Of a DNA stretch of 64,000 bases, positions 42,729 to 53,711 are shown in pieces. The number at the start of each line of letters is the position of its first letter. Within the stretch, counting starts at the first letter, position 1. The notes beneath the pieces are model-generated. The model ran no database searches. It saw only the letters and a list, made by a program, of their open reading frames with translations, and had not been told where the DNA came from. The translations under genes and the position numbers were made by a program. The DNA comes from Hydra vulgaris. Lineage: Eukaryota; Cnidaria; Hydrozoa; Anthoathecata; Hydridae. Where the stretch lies: contig NC_088928.1 of NCBI RefSeq assembly GCF_038396675.1, positions 17,509,501-17,573,500 of the forward strand, written 5' to 3'.

Positions 42729-42813
42729 TAATACGTTCCGTGAACTTCCTAGTTAAATGCTTTTCCGCGGTACTCTGTGATAAGACCGTAACGACTTCTG
42801 GGAGCACCTTAAT
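42729..42813 (+). mobile_element. SINE body fragment
   Basis: Matches the tRNA-unrelated body of the SINE at 38535-38710 (CGTGAACTTCCTAGTTAAAT, TGTGATAAGACCGTA, GACTTCTGGGAGCACC). The tRNA head is missing. Confidence 0.75.
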
Positions 42814-43299
42814 AACTAGAAATAAAAAATTGTATAACTTTGACATAAAAAAAAAAAGAACGGTAATATGGTAATAATAATTTTTTACTCAAGCAACGTC
42901 GAACAAGCTCCAGCACGTGTAAAATATAGAAAATAAAGAATGTTACCAAAAATTTTTTTGTCTGGTAGTGCATTTCTGGTATAGGGGTGTCAAAAGTTTT
43001 GACTGAAAACTGTACATTATCCCCTGTGGCCTTGGAGTTTACCAAAATTATTACTTGGAACATTCTATCAAGAAGCAATTAGCAGAATTTTATTTTTAGG
43101 AAATTTGGATATTATCTTTAGGAAAAGGCAACAATCGTTTTTTCCTACCATTTTATCTACCTTGCCCTTAACGGTTCTACCAATATTACCGCAAATAATA
43201 TCCTTTTTTTCCATGACAACATCTATTTCCGAAAAGGTTAATGTTATTTAGTAAGAACTTCAGAAACAATTTTCATATTTTGCGAGGTTAAAGGAGCTT
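42814..43299. other. Interval with an unassigned minus-strand frame
   Basis: Minus-strand frames (for example VVMEKKDIICGNIGRTVKGK near 43215, and VKTFDTPIPEMHYQT near 42970) look protein-like but I cannot assign them. They might be the continuation of whatever carried the SDHA-like piece next to them. Confidence 0.25.
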
Positions 43300-43480
43300 A
43301 ACTTGTACATAAATATCTTGCCATAGCCTGCAGTAGCTAATACTACAACGCGTGCTCTAAAAACATGTACTCTGCTATCACCCAGATTCCATGCAAGTAT
43401 TTCTCTGCTCTGGCCTTCTAAAATGATTAAATCAATTATAGCGCAGTTTTTTATATTCTATAAAAAATTGCGTTCAGTGC
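43300..43480 (-). pseudogene. Succinate dehydrogenase flavoprotein (SDHA)-like fragment
   Basis: The minus strand gives TQFFIEY, a short frameshift, then AIIDLIILEGQSREILAWNL and GDSRVHVFRARVVVLATAGY-GK. This aligns with the segment of SDHA/SdhA that reads ..T.FF(I/V)EYFA(I/L)DL(I/L)M..G...GV(I/L)AWN(L)EDG..HRFRA...VLATGGYGR, part of the FAD-binding domain of the flavoprotein subunit of complex II. About 60 residues survive with one frameshift, and homology stops abruptly after GYGK. There are no introns in the piece. The AWNL wording resembles bacterial and some protist forms more than the vertebrate one, but that is from memory. Confidence 0.6.
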
Positions 43481-43894
43481 TTTAGCGAAAGGTTGAGCGC
43501 AAGGTTGAGCTTGAAAAGGTCAATTGTTTTGATAACTGTCGTTACTAATTACAAACGGTTGTCTTTTGTTAAATAGCTTCGGAACCATTTTTTTTTAATT
43601 CCATAATATTTAAGTTTTTGAAATAAAATGTGATGATCTACTGTGTCGAAAGCTTTTGATAGATCAATAAAAATACCTAACATGTACTGTGATTTTTCAA
43701 AAGATTTCAAGATTTCATGCACAAACTGAATTATTGAATGCTCTGTTAAATTTTTATTTTAAACTAAATTGTTTGTTTTACAGTAAATTATTTTTGTTTA
43801 GATATTTGCATTTTTTATTACTCATTATTCTTTCTAAAATTTTTGACAATATGAACAGAGCTCTGGCCTTACGGTATTTTCAAGCTCTGTTCTT

Positions 43895-43954
43895 TCAAAT
43901 ATTAGCAACTATCGTCCCATCTCTAGAGATGTGACGGTAGTTGCTAATATTTGA
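43895..43954. repeat. 60-bp palindrome inside a conserved RT motif
   Basis: 30-base arms starting TCAAATATTAGCAACTA differ at two positions with no loop. The minus-strand reading of the right arm encodes RSNISNYRHIS; the left arm is its inverted copy, inserted between RHIS and SKILER where about five residues are expected. A second, shorter inverted pair (GAACAGAGCT / AGCTCTGTTC) follows at 43853-43894. Confidence 0.9.
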
Positions 43955-44110
43955 TCTCTCACCTTCTTTAAAGATAGGAGCAACTTTAGCAACTTTTAAT
44001 TGCTCTGGAAATATTCCTTGATTAAAAAATGTTTTAATAACTTTGAAAAGAATATGTTTTAACAAATCGAAAAAATCTATAATTACGTTTCCCTTAATTT
44101 CATATGCTCC

Positions 44111-44227
44111 TGTTGCTTTGTTCTGTTGCTTTGTCCTGTTGCTTTGTCCTGTTGATTTGTCCTGTTGATTTGTCCTGTTGCTTTGTCCTATTGCTTTGTC
44201 CTGTTGCTTTGTCCTGTTGCTTTGTTT
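44111..44227. repeat. 13-bp minisatellite, nine copies
   Basis: Nine head-to-tail units of TGTTGCTTTGTCC with single-base variants (GAT for GCT, TAT for TGT). Predicted peptides in either direction are low-complexity artefacts. Confidence 0.95.
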
Positions 44228-44883
44228 CTTTTCACAAAATTGAAGCTAACTCAAAAGTTAATTCAGAATATAGTTTATTAGAGTAAATGCATTTACCCAT
44301 TAGTATGAGAAAATTATGAAAGGAAGCTGTTGCATTTAAAATCTAATTTGATAAAGAAGGACCTATCCCAACAAAAAATTTATAAAATTCATGGGTTATG
44401 GCTCTTGGGTAATATAAACTTATGTTATCAACTTTATTTATCTGCGGCAGTAATCCTAAGCATGATTTTTGTTTTCCAGTAATTTCTTCCATAATTTGAC
44501 ATGAGCGGAAATGGAAGCAACTATTAAACCCAAGTTTAATGGTTGAGAAGACAAGAAAAAGTCTCAGCACCTTTTTAAAAGGAAGTGTAAGAAACTTATA
44601 TACAGGTTTGTAGGTGTAATGTAATAACAATATATTATTTAAGGTTACACAAATATATAAATTCTATATGAATAGCGTTATGTAAAAACGCTTGTAAGTG
44701 TTAACCCTTAGCTTTTACAATTAAACTTTAGCTTAAGTTGAATTGCGGGTGGTGTATGAACGACCGGGTATTATATATGAATAATATAAGAAAACTTTTA
44801 AAAGATCGTTTTTGCTTAAACTGTTATGGTTTGTTTTTAATATTGCGGCAAGATTAAAAAACTGAAAAATCTATTTTGCTTAG

Positions 44884-44965
44884 GGGGTGAACTTGAATCC
44901 AGAAAATGTAACGATGACGAGATTGAAGACAGCGCACTTAACCACTGAGCTATCAATGTTACAAA
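44884..44965 (-). mobile_element. tRNA-derived SINE-like fragment, minus strand
   Basis: The reverse complement reads GATA-GCTCAGTGGTTAAGTGCG, an excellent tRNA D-arm/A box, then TGGATTCAAGTTCACCCCC in the T-arm position. Stem pairing beyond the D arm is poor and the B box is imperfect, so I call it tRNA-derived and not a working tRNA gene. Confidence 0.5.
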
Positions 44966-45949
44966 TATTATTGAAAAACCAACTATTTTATAAATCGTTT
45001 AATTAATACTCTTCAAGCGGGTTATGTAAATAATATAATATATTAAAAAAAAGTATATTATACGCAAATGCACAGGTATGGGGGAGGCAGGATTACTCAA
45101 AAAGTACAAATGCGTTTAAGGGGAAGGAGGTATTAAAGACAGCAAGTAAGTACACGGCTATTTTATATAACAAAAGAATTTTAAGAGTTTAAAAAGTCAA
45201 TATATTAACAGAAAAGTGTTGATTTAACTAAAATTTATGTTGTTTTTGTTGTTTTTAAAACTCATGCGTTGCCGAAGGATTTTGTGAAAAATTATGCCTA
45301 CATACGCTGCACAGTGTGCCCAGGACATGAAAAAATTCATTTTTCTGACCTTTTATGTTTTCACTTTAAATAGTAAATTTATGTTGTGTAGAGCATATGT
45401 AGGTCAGTGCAAAAAAAAAAATTTGAAAATTCATCAAATCATTTTGTCTTTATAGCTGTTTGAAGTTGAAGAAAAAATTGACACAAAATATTTGTATTAA
45501 AATTGTACCAATACTGTTTTTTAACAATGACTTAGAAACGCTCTACATCGAAATCGACTTCATGAATTTAAAAAAAATTTTCTATCCTGGTCTGTAAATA
45601 ATATTTAATTTGCGAATTACTTCAATAAAAATAAAAATTGAAGTTTAAACATTTGTTTTGTGCAGTTTTGTTTATACCTAAAAAAATTATAAAATATATG
45701 AAAATATATTAATTTTATTAAAAATAAAGTAACAGGAAAAAAAAAGGCCGCCGGAGGCCGCAAATAAACTCAAATGTTTCATACAATGTAGACTTTCTAT
45801 TTTTATGTGTAAAAATTATCCCCGGAAATTGCCGGTTATCCCCGGAAATTGAGTAGTTTAAATTTGAATTTTATTTGTTCCTACGAGTTTGATATTCGAG
45901 GTTGGGTAATTATGAAAATTAACTTTCAAGGACGATTCAGGAATACCTA
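44966..45949. other. Interval without a recognised gene
   Basis: Contains another GGGGGAGG...AAGTACAAATGCGTTTAAGGGG-type motif block (45060-45160) shared with 570-655, 3575-3675 and 49440-49560, and a duplicated TTATCCCCGGAAATTG at 45819-45852. No coding frame supported. Confidence 0.4.
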
Positions 45950-47782
45950 TTGATTACATCCGATAAAATGTTAGTGATAAAAAAAGAATTAGAAGAAATT
46001 TTACTAACCTTGAACATCAAATTAAGTTCATTGGAAAAATCAAAGCTAATTTTAAAAACAATCAAAGTGAGATATAGTCTAACTTTAGTAGATGAAAAAG
46101 ATAACATCAAGAAAATTCTAAAGCAATTTGAAAGACATGTAAAAAAATATTCAAAGTTAAAACAAAATAAATTTGTGGCCGAATTGGAAATTTGGAGAAA
46201 CGAAGTTGGGATGAAACTGCCTGGAAATTTACCTGTTGCAACGTCATCATCATCCAGGGGTGATGTAGAAGAAGATGAAGCTCCACAAGCTAACAGAGGA
46301 CGGAAATTAAAAAGACTAAGGTAAAAGTTTAGCTGTTGACATTTATTTGAATTTCTTTAGCATCATGTTATTTGGGACACCCAATAGCTATTTTTTTACT
46401 TTTCATAAAACATTATTATTTAATGCAGTGATCATTCTGAAAAACGTACCTGCAACAAAATTCTGGATGATTTTGCGGACATTGTGGAAAACATGCGAGT
46501 GAACAGGGAGTAGATAAATCAGAATACTTAAAAGAAGCTGTCCAAAGATGTGAAAAAAGATGGGGGAAGGTGGAAGGAGTAAGACTTCCAACAATTTCGG
46601 TACAGGAAGCAACTGCTTTAATCTACAACTTGGATCTATCCATAAATAAAAATCAGGTAAAGTATGCAATCGAATACTGCTGTAGTCACTTGTTTTTATA
46701 ATTGTACGTTTAAATTTTATATATTTCCCTTGGAGCTGAGACTTGAGCTTTTCCCAAAACTAATGTTGCCAACAAGGAATAATGTAAATACCTTTATTAT
46801 TTTTGCCAGGCCTGTTATTCTAGTGAAAGCAAAAGAAACTCGGGAGAGTGTAAAGGAGTATTTTAAACCAACTCTGAGTCAACTGCTTAAAAATGAAGCT
46901 CAGCCTATTCTTTCAAAAAATGGTTTACAAATATTTGTAAAAACAGAGATTAGTATGGTTGATGGCAAAATGGTAGATTTATTGGTGGGTGATTCTGGAG
47001 CTTTTTGTCACTACTGCAAATGTTTCAGAAGTGACGCCAATGACCTGGTATGTATACATGGGTTCACCATAGATAAAAACTAAAATGATGTGGTCAGTAC
47101 TTGGAGAAGACTAGAAAATGGCGAAATTTCGTACAAAGTTACTGAAAGACATGGACAATGCCATGAACCTATACTTGAATCAGATGTAAAAATTTTTGCC
47201 ATTTTACATCAAAAGCTACGTACACTTGACCACTGTCTGAAAATATTATATCACATACGATGGTAAAAACTGCTCTGAAAACAGCAACAAAAAAAAAAGT
47301 TATTCAAAATGTACGTGAAAAACAGGAATGCTTCTTGATTCTTCTGCTTCTAGTGGTGGTAACTCTAACAATGGGCCAATAGCAGATCGTTTTTTTAGTT
47401 CAAAAGAAAGAAAGTCAATCTGTTCCATAATTTTTAAAACAGAAGACCAAGATAGCTTCTCGACTTTGTTATCTAAGTTCAATATACTCCTTAGCATTAA
47501 TCAGCATGTTGATGTTAGCAAAAAAGTTGATCCCGTTAAAGAAGTTGGTTATGGATTGATGATACTCCATAAACAGATATTTCCATGGGCTATGCTTAGC
47601 CCCAGCGTGCATCAAATGTGTGCACATGCCTGGGAACTGTTTATGATTGCAGGTGGATCACCCATCGCCAAGTACTCCGAGCAGTCAAGCGAAAGTTGGA
47701 ATAAATACATTAAGGCTTATAAATCAGGAACAAGTTGTAAAGCCAGACAGATGTCTTTGCAAATTAATACACATGACATTTA

Positions 47783-49087
47783 ACTGTGATGCGGATTATC
47801 GGACAAAATAAAAACGTCAATAACTTATTTATAAATAAAAAAACAAACTACTATTATATTTTTTTTTAAATAAAGCATTCATCTTTTAATAAAAATATAT
47901 TATTTTTTATATGAAAAAACACCACCATCTGCAATTGATCTCAATTTTGCTCTGACGCCTTTCATATGCGACTGTAAAAAGTTTAAATCAATTTCTTGTA
48001 GTTTTAGTTTAATGCGATCAATCAAAACTTGCTCTGTTGAAGCTTGCCAATCTCCCTCGTAAACCTTCTGTGCCAAATGTCCCTAAAAATTTTCAATTGG
48101 TTGTGCTTGAGGCACATTTGGGGGATTGGATTCTTTATCAACGTAATAGACATATTGGTTCATCGAATTTAGAGAATCTTTAGAATAATGAGAACTTGCT
48201 AAATCTGGCCAAAATAAATAGTTAAAGTCTCCATGATACTTGTGAATAAATGGAAGAAGTCGTTTTTCTAAACATTCATTAATATAGATTGATGAATTGA
48301 TCGCTACAACCTTGGAAGTGCGAAACAATGGCTCGGACATACCACGGTCAGATATGGCTATCCACATTAATAATTTTTTTGGAAATTTCTCTTTTCCTAT
48401 AAAACGAACACTTTCAGGGAATGTCTTTTTGTTGTTTGCGTAGTATCCAGAATTTCCAGGCATGTTGTCCGCTGCAAAACAAAAGTATTTTTCGTCATCG
48501 ATGACTAGAAGCGACTTTGTGTTATAGAGTTGGTTAACTAGTTTCCTGCTTCTTTTCTTTGCCTTTATTTGTTATTCTATAGTGTATTTTGGAGTCTTTT
48601 CACGTTTTCTATATTTAATATTCCTTTTTTTTTAACTGACGACCAATTGTCGATTGATTTACACCGAATTTAATACCTATTTTTATCTGATTGACCCCTT
48701 TTCGATTGTTGACAAGTCTCGTTAATTCGGCTTTATTTTCTCTAGTCCAGGATGTCGGACGACCAGGGTGCTTTCCATCAGAAAACGATTGAACAGTTTC
48801 AAGTCTTTTTAGGTTATCATATATTGTACTTCGAGCAAATCCTTCCTTTTCAAAATGATTTACGATTTTTTTTATTTTATATTAGGTTTATTTACAAAAA
48901 ACATTTTTAGTCGCTTTCGAAAAGATTCTCGTTCCGCTGCATTTAACCTCATTTTAAATAATTGTGTTTCAAATAATAAAGTTTATATTTTATAGAACGC
49001 TTATGCCTACGCCTAAAACCACAAAAACTAATTATTATGCTCAAATAATGAAATTAGGATTTGTCCGGAAACTTCCGCATCACCCGT
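47783..49087 (-). mobile_element. Tc1/mariner element (DD36E type) inserted in the Transib-like gene
   Basis: Flanked by TA (47781-47782, 49088-49089). The ends ACTGTGATGCGGA and, reverse-complemented, ACGGGTGATGCGGA are inverted repeats, with GGACAAA slightly further in. About 1305 bp. It sits exactly between codons for HDI and YYRLM of the surrounding gene. Its transposase on the minus strand is decayed. Confidence 0.85.
47928..48951 (-). pseudogene. Tc1/mariner transposase, DD36E type, frameshifted
   Basis: From the N-terminus: MRLNAAERESFRKRL; a helix-turn-helix part with GVNQSTIGRQL in one frame; RNIKYRKREKTPKYT; VIDDEKYFCFAADNMPGNSG (first Asp); LLMWIAISDRGMSEPLF; YLFWPDLASSHYSKD (second Asp); and NPPNVPQAQPIENF (Glu). 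36 residues separate the second Asp from the Glu. A long clean frame runs 48463-48083. After one stop where Trp is expected (ENF-stop-GHLAQKVYEG) the tail continues to about 47928. Frameshifts in the N-terminal half make it inactive. Confidence 0.8.
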
Positions 49088-49140
49088 TACTATAGACTGA
49101 TGATAAAGACACATCCAATGTAAAAAAATTGCCAGTAAAA

Positions 49141-49790
49141 AAAGACTTTTGTAATGTGGAACATGTGGAAAATTTGGACATACCACAAGAGGGTCTAAAG
49201 TAGAAGTGAACAACGTATTTACTAAGGAAAAAATTATAATTCAAGAATGTTTTCTGTGACCATACAAAATCAATAAGACTAATATCTGTGTATATTTGTG
49301 TTTAATATTAAATTATTATGAACTCAAATTTCATTATGAATTTCTTGAAATTAATAAAAGTCAAACATATTTCATTATGAATTGGATATGATATCCTTTT
49401 CCAAGCAACCTAGCCAGCTATAAGCTTGCTGGGCACACTGTGCGCTGAGCGGGGAAGAGCAGGGGGAGGGGGAAGGAGAGTTGAAAACATGCAGATACGT
49501 ACAAAGGGGGAGGGGAAGTCCTAAATCAGTGGTTTTACTCCGTACGTACTTTATGGATGCCCCTAACGATATGTACAAATGTCAGACAAAAAATTTTTTA
49601 TTAATGTATAAATAACACTGTAGTTATTTTTATATGGGTATGACGCAGTAAGACCCAAAATAAAAAAAAATTAATATTTGCCAAATTTATCCAACTAAAT
49701 TCCTGGCATAAATCAACTACAAAAAAAAAATAAAAATAAGTCTACCTATTTCAATTTAAAACTTGATAAAAACCTCTCAGATGGCTCTAT

Positions 49791-49828
<38 letters not shown>

Positions 49829-49841
49829 AATATTTATATAT

Positions 49842-49887
<46 letters not shown>

Positions 49888-50066
49888 TTATATATGAAAA
49901 AATATGCATACTCACTTTAAATGTGGGTGCGAATTGAAAATTAATTGAAAAGTTTATCTCTCATTATATCAAAATATAAATTAACTATATACAAAATGAT
50001 GAAAGACTTATCGACAGTTACTCTAAAATACAAAATGATGTCAACAGGTGCATAATGCAACGTATG
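49141..50066. other. Interval with TA array and GGGGGAGG motifs
   Basis: 49440-49570 carries AGGGGGAGGGGG, AGGGGGAGGGGAAGTC and CGTACGTACTTTATGG, the best copy of the motif pair seen elsewhere. 49791-49895 is a (TA)n array with TTTATA interruptions. No gene. The zinc-finger gene ends at the right border. Confidence 0.5.
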
Positions 50067-50821
50067 TTAAGATTCACCGATATACTGCACGACGTTTGAT
50101 TGTTCCGAGACCAAATGATCAATAGTATGCTGGCTAACTGTTTCAGAGTCACTAGGTAATTTTTTACGAGTCGATTTCCTGGGTTCGCCAGTATGCAACT
50201 TCATGTGTTCTAGATAAGACAACCGCCAGCTAGTTCTCATTCCGCAAAAATCACAAACAAAACGTCTTTTCTCGTTGTGGGAACCGTTTACATGTGCACT
50301 TAACGCCGACCGCGTTTTAAATAGTTTATCACAATGTGAACATTTTAAATCACGTTCACTCGTGTGTGTTTTTAAGTGTTTTAATAAAAAATCTTTGCGG
50401 TTAAATTTTTTGCCACAAACGGCGCAGTTGTGCGCCATCGGATGTCTATGATAATGGTGGACATGTTGAGCAAGGCTGCTTTTAGAACTATAAGCCTTAC
50501 CGCATTCTTTACAAACGGCTGTTTTTGCGGCGTGTTTTGCTTTCATGTGTTTGTCTAAACCTCCTTGATCGCTGTACGTGAAGTTGCACAAGTTGCAACG
50601 ATAATTAAATTCTGTATTTTCATCTAGCTCTGAGTCTGTTTCGCCATCGTTAAGGCTTGCTTGGAAAGATTCTGCATCGTTAAATGAAACGTTTTCTGGC
50701 TTTAAAGCAAAAGGTACGGAGCCATTCGCAAACCCAGACCTTTGAGCATTTTCTAAAACAGCAGTTGTGCAATAAGTGACGTCCGAAGTTTGTAAAATAA
50801 ATGTCGCAGTGTTACCAGATA
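50067..50821 (-). CDS. C2H2 zinc-finger protein, exon 8 (five fingers)
   Basis: Acceptor ATATGTTTTAG, then 250 codons to TAA (50069-50067). In the assembled protein of about 409 residues, fingers lie at C234/C237/H250/H255 (RCNLCNFTYSDQGGLDKHMK), C262/C265/H278/H283, C291/C294/H307/H311, C319/C322/H335/H340 and C348/C351/H364/H368. Linkers are not the canonical TGEKP type, except TGEPRK after the last finger. About 75 acidic/Ser-Asn residues precede the fingers; a basic patch (KSTRKK) and a Ser/Gln/Val tail follow them. Likely a nuclear DNA-binding regulator; the family member is not identified. The frame is intact and GC is higher than in the surroundings, consistent with a working host gene. 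Confidence 0.93.
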
Positions 50822-50906
50822 CTAAAACATATTTTAAAAACAGTATATTTAAATAAAGAACAACTCCAATGTCAATTAAGGATTTTTTACTTTACTACTA
50901 ACCTAC

Positions 50907-50954
50907 CGGCTTGACCCTGACAGTCAAAGGATGCAGGCTGAATGCTGTAGTAAC
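50907..50954 (-). CDS. Zinc-finger gene, exon 7
   Basis: 48 nt between acceptor TTTTTTAAG and donor GCCG|GTAGGT. Encodes YYSIQPASFDCQGQA with split codons at both ends (phase 1 in, phase 1 out), and joins exon 8 as GQA-V-SGNTA. The frame matches both neighbours. Confidence 0.8.
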
Positions 50955-53683
50955 CTTAAAAAACAAACAAAAAAAAACAAACGTTTTTATATTTAAATTT
51001 TACTTGCTTTTAAAAAATGTACACTGCATTGATTTCAGTTTTTGAATTTTTTGAAAAACAAAAATCATAAAATTATAGCACAAAAGTGCTACGCAAAAGC
51101 ACAAAAATGCGTCTTCAAAATACCTCTTGAATATTTAAAAGTGTTGTGTTGGTAAATGGACATTTTACATTTAAAGGTGATTTTCTTGAACGAAAAATTT
51201 TATAATACAAATATCAAAATACCACTAACAAACGTAGCAAAATATGCGTACGCAAACTATGTAAAATATGGTCATGTAAAATGATGGAGATTTTTCCATA
51301 TATAAAATAACTGATTTTTATTTAAAAACACTATAATTATAAAAAAAAATCCTATTTGACTTTTTGTTATTTAAAAGCAAGATATTAAAGTTTTTATTTG
51401 GTTTGATAACTTATGTATGACCTATTAAGAGTTTCTCAAGAAATTTATCAAAATCAAGAAAACAAAAGAAAATAAAATGTGTAAAAAGTGATAATTCACT
51501 TTAAAGATGATAATTGTTGAATAACTTGTTTCAGTTACCCAGTTGGATATACACTCTAAAAAAAAAGAGGGAGAAATTTCTACCTTAGGATAGGATATAT
51601 GATTAGTATAATTTTTAACCTTCTAATGTAGAAAATTATATTACAATCAATTATTTGTTATATAACTTCTTACCTTCAAGGTATAATTTTCTATGCTAAA
51701 AGGGAGAAAATTGTACCTTACTAAGGGTTTACCACATATCCTACCCAAAAGTGATATTTTTACCTTTTTTTTTCAGACCTTACTTTTGAGTAAGGACTCA
51801 AAATTAAGATCAATTTAGCATAAAATTAAACATAATTTTGTCTAATCATTAGTCATGACGTTGCAACTCTGTAAACCATACACTAAAACAATGTGATACA
51901 GTTACACCAGTGGGCTTGCTAAATTGAAATCTATTAAAAAAAAAAGTGTACCATTTTCTAAACAAGTAATTTAAAAAAAAATAAACGTGAAAAAGCTAAA
52001 AAAATAGATTTCTCTCTACATTTGTTATGATTAAATAGGTTCAAGATAAAATTTAATATCCCGGAGGATTATTATTTCTTGATTTTGCAAGGACTTTGAT
52101 CGATTGTAATTTAGACAAAATTAAACTACAGTTGTTTTTTCCATCAAAAGCCAAAAGTAAGTTAAAACTAATGCAAAAAAAAAAAAAAAAAAAATAAAGA
52201 AAAAAAAATATATAACTAATCATTTTGGAACAAATTCGCTTTGGTGTGTCAAACCTGACTTTTTTTTAAAAAACCTTACTGGAGCCTACAAAATATTTAA
52301 GATTAGGAAGCATACTGGTATTTTAAAACAATATCGTTAAAAATTGTCATCCAATGTTTCATAAGTATTAAGGTTGAAATTTTCCGGAAGTTTTCCAGGT
52401 AGTTTCAAGTTGAGCTTGTGTATAATATATTTCTAGCTTTTACTTCTCTCAACTACGATGTAAAATATTCACAAAATACATAGAATAAAATCTTTTTTAA
52501 ATTAATAGTTTTATTGTGTACTATTTTTGTAGAGTGTTTTAAAGAAACAAAGATTTTTTATGCGTAAAGGTTGCATACAAAGATAATTTTAAGGGGAGGG
52601 GGTGTTACCCCCACAAAGAAGGTGATTTTCAAGTTATAGTTGGTTTTTTGACAAACTTAGTCGACTAGTTGGGTATTTGACACAATCCAGATGGACGAAT
52701 CTTTCTTTTTTTTTGAGTTTTTAAGGACCTTTTGTATTTTAATTTTAAAGAAACCAGTTGGTCCTTTTTACGGATTCACCCCCTCCCCCCTAATTTTTAA
52801 ATTATTGAAAAGTTGTGGCAAGAGGGAGACTCAAGTCTTAAAAGCACTTATTTAAACATAGCGGTGGAATTTATGACCTTGACATCATTAGTTCTTTATT
52901 TTTATTGCAAACTATATTTTTAAATAGTTCAAATTCAGCAAAAAAATTTTCTTTACTTTTTGCCTTTCATTAATCAATAACGTCTTTAAATCAAGAAAAA
53001 ATTGTAAAATACTGTAAATATTCAATCAAATCTTTTTACATATAATTTTACAGTTTTCATTAACTTGGAGGCCGATTTAATAGATATTGAAAAATGCCAC
53101 ACACCCCATCCCTTTTAGGGATGGAGGTGCACATTATGTTGAGTCTTAAACAAAGCTTGCTACAGCAATAAACATCAATATGCTTAGATAATAACAGGAT
53201 GAAACAGTTTTAGAAAATTTTGAAAACAAATTATTATAATTGCTACTTAAAGTTATAGTAAAAAAAACAAAATACCAAATAAATAGTTTTTCAAAGGGGG
53301 CTTTCTAAAATTTGTATAATCTGCTTAACAATTATTTTACCATAAAATTGCCCATAACAACAGCCTAAATAAGACATAATATTTCACTCTTTAATTATAA
53401 AATAACTTATCTTTTTTTGAAAATTTCAAAAATTTCCGGATATTTTTCCAAGTTGAAAATTTCCTGGAAATTTTAACCCTAATAAGTATTCATAGCTAAA
53501 ACATTGTTAAACATAATTTACATAGTAGAAACAATATAATTACACCCTAATTAGGATGTAATTATTCTTTTGAGTATTAGATAACAACATCACATTATTA
53601 AATAATACAAAAATGCATAATATTATATTATATATACTACATAATACTATATTATATAATGTACTATTTTATAGTATACATAC
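50955..53683 (-). other. Intron 6 of the zinc-finger gene
   Basis: AT-rich, with no transposase or RT remains recognised. Possible small inverted-repeat elements: 51550-51775 (TAGGATAT words at both ends) and 52590-52790 (AGGGGAGGGGGTG on the left, CACCCCCTCCCCCCT on the right). Neither has a clear target duplication. Confidence 0.4.
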
Positions 53684-53711
53684 CAGCCTGCTCCTCATTT
53701 ACTGTGTCATT
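53684..53711 (-). CDS. Zinc-finger gene, exon 6 (28-nt microexon)
   Basis: 28 nt with a strong acceptor (TTTCTTTTTCACCTAG) and donor (G|GTATGT). Encodes NDTVNEEQA plus one base; phase 0 in, phase 1 out, fitting exons 5 and 7. Confidence 0.75.

Larger units (their letters stand above)
43520..44630 (-). mobile_element. LINE copy C (linker to RT), rearranged
   Basis: From 44630 down: IMEEITGKQKSCLGLLPQIN and AITHEFYKFFVGIGPSLSN (linker ending in the EFN.FFV.IG block), RSNISNYRHIS, SKILERIM, NLTEHSIIQFVHEILKSFEK and GIFIDLSKAFDTVDHHILFQ-KLKYYG. The SNYRPIS motif is interrupted by a palindromic insertion (43895-43954), and the linker holds a 13-bp minisatellite (44111-44227). The RT FADD region is missing; SDHA-like sequence follows immediately. 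Confidence 0.75.
45968..49140 (+). pseudogene. Transib/RAG1-like transposase pseudogene
   Basis: Likely exons: about 45968-46320 (donor AG|GTAAAA), 46429-46656 (donor CAG|GTAAAG), 46736-47781, then the sequence after a mariner insertion from 49088. Motifs in order: ILDDFADIVEN; ATALIYNLDLSINKNQ; LRLELFPKLMLPTRNNV; ISMVDGKMVDLLVGDSG with CHYCKCFRSD; GEISYKVTERHGQCHEPI and FAILHQKLRTLDHCLKILYH; SSGGNSNNGPIADRFF; IFPWAMLSPSVHQMCAHAWE; IAKYSEQSSESWNKYIKAYK and CKARQMSLQINTHDI. The order and the S-E-x-x-x-E-x-x-N-K...AR(Q) block match Transib transposases and the RAG1 core. Lesions: frameshift near 46500, TAA at 47081, two frameshifts near 47265-47330, and the mariner insertion. Confidence 0.75.

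Noticed and set aside
44104..44286. Cys/Leu-rich 60-codon frame resembling a membrane peptide
   Set aside because: Translation of the 13-bp minisatellite.
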